DNA of 5,303 nt from Candidatus Thorarchaeota archaeon. Its GTDB lineage: Archaea; Asgardarchaeota; Thorarchaeia; Thorarchaeales; Thorarchaeaceae. The notes beneath the pieces are model-generated. The model worked only from the letters and a program-made list of their open reading frames with translations. It did not search any database and was not told the DNA's origin. The position numbers and the translations under genes were made by a program. Positions 4,399 to 5,303 of the stretch are shown here, in pieces; within the stretch, counting starts at the first letter, position 1; each line of letters starts with the position of its first letter. The stretch covers positions 1 to 5,303 of the forward strand of contig JAEOST010000214.1 in the NCBI GenBank assembly GCA_016840245.1. Direction: 5' to 3'.

Positions 4399-5303
4399 AT
4401 GTCCAGTGATGAGTTGCTTATCAAGTCTGCAGAATCAGGAGACCTCGATGGTGTAAAGAAAGCCCTGAAGGATGGAGCGAATATTGATTCACAAGAGAAT
4501 TTCTTCTCTGACACAGCACTCCACATTGCATCAAGCAAAGGACACATAGAGATTGTCCGATTTCTCCTTGAACAGGGGGCTGACATTCTCCTTGAGAATG
4601 GAGTAGATATGACTCCAGTACATCTTGCTGCCAGAGATGGACATCCTGAGATAATCAAGGTCCTCTTGGATTCAGTTGATGAGTTTCCAAGCAACGTAAT
4701 GGATGATGCCATAACAGTTGGACAGATGTCTGTTTCTAGCTCCCCACACATTGTTGAACTCTTGCAGAAATATAGAATTAAGTTTGTACGACCAGCAGTA
4801 GTCTATCTAGAAGAAGCAGATGCACTATTGATCACATCATCTCACGATGGTGATTTGGCAGGGGTAGAGAAGGCTCTGGATGATGGAGCCAATATTGAGG
4901 TAGTTGGGGACAGAGGATTGAACTCATTGCTCTGGGCATGTCTGAGAGGGCGATTGGATGTAGTGAAGTTACTCCTAGAGCGAGGTGCAGATATCAATGC
5001 CACAAATCGAGTCGGATGGACTCCAATCCTGCAGGCGAGTGGTGGTGGACATTTGGATGTAGTCCTATTGCTCTTAGAGAAAGGAGCTGATGCAAACAAG
5101 GCGACTCAGTTCTCAGAAACTGCTCTGATGTTTGCAGCCAGAGAGGGATTCATCGAGATTGTCAAAGCATTGCTAGCGAAAGGTGCTGACACATCCATAA
5201 GTGATGATGATGGAACAACAGCTTTCGCATTTGCCATGAGATATGGTCATTCCGAGGTTGCAGAACTAATCGGTGCTCCAAAGAAAAGTGGCAAGAAGGG
5301 TCT
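4399..5303 (+). CDS. Ankyrin-repeat protein (3' end beyond window)
   Basis: The frame from ATG 4399 is open to the edge, giving 301 residues. Ankyrin units have the consensus TPLHxAAxxGHxEIVxxLLExGAD: unit 1 at 4-32, unit 2 at 35-67 (TALHIASSKGHIEIVRFLL), unit 3 at 68-97 (TPVHLAARDGHPEIIKVLL), a degenerate unit at about 100-130, then 141-169, 171-203, 204-236, 237-269 and 270-292. Residues 141-167 (DALLITSSHDGDLAGVEKAL) repeat the N-terminal cap 4-30 (DELLIKSAESGDLDGVKKAL), so two arrays appear joined. The last residues (APKKSGKKG) are basic and no longer ankyrin-like, so the end may be near or another domain may follow. Expected role is protein binding; the partner is unknown. The start is uncertain: only GGAAGAG precedes ATG 4399, and the frame is open upstream through a TTG at 4351 overlapping the serpin stop. 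Confidence 0.9.
   Translation, partial: MSSDELLIKSAESGDLDGVKKALKDGANIDSQENFFSDTALHIASSKGHIEIVRFLLEQGADILLENGVDMTPVHLAARDGHPEIIKVLLDSVDEFPSNVMDDAITVGQMSVSSSPHIVELLQKYRIKFVRPAVVYLEEADALLITSSHDGDLAGVEKALDDGANIEVVGDRGLNSLLWACLRGRLDVVKLLLERGADINATNRVGWTPILQASGGGHLDVVLLLLEKGADANKATQFSETALMFAAREGFIEIVKALLAKGADTSISDDDGTTAFAFAMRYGHSEVAELIGAPKKSGKKG
4408..4899 (+). repeat. Internal duplication of the ankyrin N-terminal module
   Basis: The segment coding residues 4-30 (4408-4488) is repeated as residues 141-167 (4819-4899). At protein level both read D-x-LLI-x-S then GDL-x-GV-x-KAL-x-DGANI. The DNA also matches well around GATGGAGCGAATATTGA and GATGGAGCCAATATTGA. A capping unit reappearing mid-protein points to duplication or fusion of two ankyrin arrays rather than one continuous array. 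Confidence 0.6.

Noticed and set aside
4380..4751. Minus-strand open frame of 123 codons opposite the ankyrin gene
   Set aside because: Mirror of the strongly supported ankyrin coding frame; the product is Ser/Cys-rich with no recognisable domain.
1..5303. tRNA, rRNA, CRISPR array, transposase or insertion-sequence ends
   Set aside because: No cloverleaf-like segments, regularly spaced direct repeats, transposase motifs or terminal inverted repeats were seen on reading both strands by eye.

Overview
The window looks archaeal, most likely from a mesophilic lineage such as Asgard archaea (Thorarchaeota-like). This is inference. The signs are moderate-to-low GC, tightly packed short-spaced operons with GGAG-type ribosome sites, TATA-like boxes at the right distance before start codons, and the combination of CpXC zinc-ribbon-like proteins, an intracellular-type serpin and ankyrin repeats. 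No rRNA, universal marker or other lineage-diagnostic gene is present, so a bacterial source is not excluded.

Layout: two gene clusters diverge from an intergenic region around 1750-1920. Leftward (minus strand) run two paralogous proteins of an unrecognised family (197 aa at 1749-1156 and 202 aa at 1142-534), then a thioredoxin-fold protein with a degraded active site (524-150). At the extreme left edge a well-placed ribosome site and ATG suggest another minus-strand gene entering at position 29.

Rightward (plus strand) run three tandem paralogous CpXC-type Cys-rich proteins (1921-2307, 2320-2709, 2718-3053). A 433-aa serpin follows (3053-4354), whose start overlaps the third CpXC stop by one base. 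Then comes an ankyrin-repeat protein (from 4399) still open at the right edge. Gaps of 12, 8, -1 and 44 bases make a single plus-strand transcription unit likely at least through the serpin.

How they may work together: the serpin is the only gene whose mechanism can be read from sequence. It has a complete inhibitory hinge and shutter residues, so it should be an irreversible protease inhibitor, and it has no secretion signal, so it probably acts inside the cell. Coupling to three metal-binding-type CpXC proteins, an ankyrin scaffold and a divergent unit with a thioredoxin-like protein suggests a protein-quality, redox or conflict-related module. That function is a hypothesis, not something the sequence shows.
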